NCBI GenBank assembly: GCA_023430565.1
Contig: JAEZAD010000226.1
Span: 1 to 6,466 of the forward strand
Length of the DNA: 6,466 bases
Origin: Verrucomicrobiota bacterium
Lineage (GTDB): Bacteria; Verrucomicrobiota; Verrucomicrobiia; Opitutales; Opitutaceae
Reading direction: 5' to 3'
Shown in pieces: positions 5,998-6,466 of the stretch (position 1 is its first letter; every line of letters starts with the position of its first letter). The notes below the pieces were generated by a model. It searched no databases and was not told the DNA's origin. It saw only the letters and a list, made by a program, of their open reading frames with translations. The translations under genes were made by a program, and so were the position numbers.

Positions 5998-6466
5998 CAG
6001 GCGAGCGGGTGAGCCAGGCGACGAAGGGACGATCGCTGGCGGGAGAGGCGAGGGTGGTGATTTTTCCTGCGGCGATCGATGGGGCGGCGGTGAGTTCGCC
6101 AGTGGCGGAGTCGAGCCAGTGGAGGTTGAACGCGCCGCTGTCGGAGGAGAGATCGAGCTCAACGGTGGCGCCGGACATCGTGTAGACGAGGTAGGCGCGG
6201 CCGGGGGCGGCCAGGCACCAGGCGGATTCGGGGTGGTTGCGGACGAGCGGGACGGGGCGGGTTTGCGAGCGGAGGGAAGACGGAATGTGGCGGTCGATGG
6301 CGGCGGAAAGAGCAGGGAAGTCGTCGGGAGCGTGGAGGAGGACGAGCGACGGAAAGGCGTCGCGGTATTCCCGATACGCGCGGTAGCGCATGGCGGGGGT
6401 GCTGCGGCGGATTTCGGCGGCGAGTTCGCGGAATTCGGGGGAGCTGACGATGTTGGCGCCGAAGTG
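5981..6466 (-). CDS. C-terminal part of a probable carbohydrate-active protein with a beta-sandwich tail (partial)
   Basis: The minus strand is open from the window edge to the TAA at 5981-5983, giving 161 residues; the true start lies beyond 6466. The internal ATG at 6391 falls in continuous coding sequence (HFGANIVSSPEFRELAAEIR runs into it), so it is not the start. The first 75 or so residues are helical and rich in charged residues. The last 80 (YLVYTMSGATVELDLSSDSG, NLHWLDSATGEL, then PASDRPFVAWLTR) match the pattern of a small C-terminal beta-sandwich found after TIM-barrel domains in apiosidase-like/DUF4038 glycosidases (putative collagen-binding domain, PF12904 type). That family link is from pattern memory only and the catalytic part is not visible. 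The stop overlaps the start of the lyase-esterase gene by 17 bp in another frame, so the two are surely one operon. A role in the same pectin locus is inferred from this. Confidence 0.75.
   Translation of the reverse strand, partial: HFGANIVSSPEFRELAAEIRRSTPAMRYRAYREYRDAFPSLVLLHAPDDFPALSAAIDRHIPSSLRSQTRPVPLVRNHPESAWCLAAPGRAYLVYTMSGATVELDLSSDSGAFNLHWLDSATGELTAAPSIAAGKITTLASPASDRPFVAWLTRSPDDALP

Noticed and set aside
5998..6162. Upstream extension of the lyase-esterase gene to an ATG at 6162
   Set aside because: The extra 55 residues are Pro/Ser-rich, precede a good signal peptide, and are out-of-frame reading of the upstream gene's beta-sandwich coding sequence.

Overview
The window is high-GC bacterial DNA. 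Its gene content is a large secreted pectate lyase joined to a CE15-type esterase, a GH28-type secreted glycosidase, a CheX-like phosphatase and the start of a large metabolic enzyme. This suits a polysaccharide-degrading Verrucomicrobiota bacterium, probably of the Opitutaceae. That placement is an inference from protein style and composition, not from a marker gene.

Layout from left to right: (1) positions 1-766, minus strand, the N-terminal 255 codons of a large protein that resembles PPi-type phosphoenolpyruvate carboxykinase and runs off the left edge. (2) 767-956, an intergenic stretch with a perfect 12-bp palindrome just upstream of that gene and a rho-independent terminator for the next one. 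(3) 957-1466, minus strand, a CheX-family CheY-P phosphatase with an intact E-x-x-N motif. (4) 1467-1634, the divergent intergenic region between cheX and the GH28 gene. (5) 1635-3308, plus strand, a secreted GH28/pectate-lyase-superfamily beta-helix protein. (6) 3309-3360, a short convergent spacer with an imperfect hairpin. (7) 3361-5997, minus strand, a secreted 878-residue protein made of a PL1-like pectate lyase, a calcium-binding TSP3-like linker and a CE15-like serine esterase. (8) 5981-6466, minus strand, the C-terminal 161 residues of an upstream gene that ends in a beta-sandwich-like domain and overlaps the next start by 17 bp.

The three right-hand genes look like part of a pectin (homogalacturonan/rhamnogalacturonan) utilisation locus. 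The lyase-esterase fusion would cut the backbone and remove an ester group, the GH28 protein would hydrolyse backbone or oligomers, and the partial gene is probably another carbohydrate-active protein. The left-hand genes belong to unrelated housekeeping or motility functions.

The plus strand is strongly G-rich over C throughout, whichever strand carries the gene. The GH28 gene therefore uses mostly G-ending codons and the minus-strand genes mostly C-ending codons. This also keeps long spurious antisense frames open. No canonical Shine-Dalgarno sequence is visible before any of the four start codons. No rRNA, tRNA, CRISPR array, transposase or integrase was seen.
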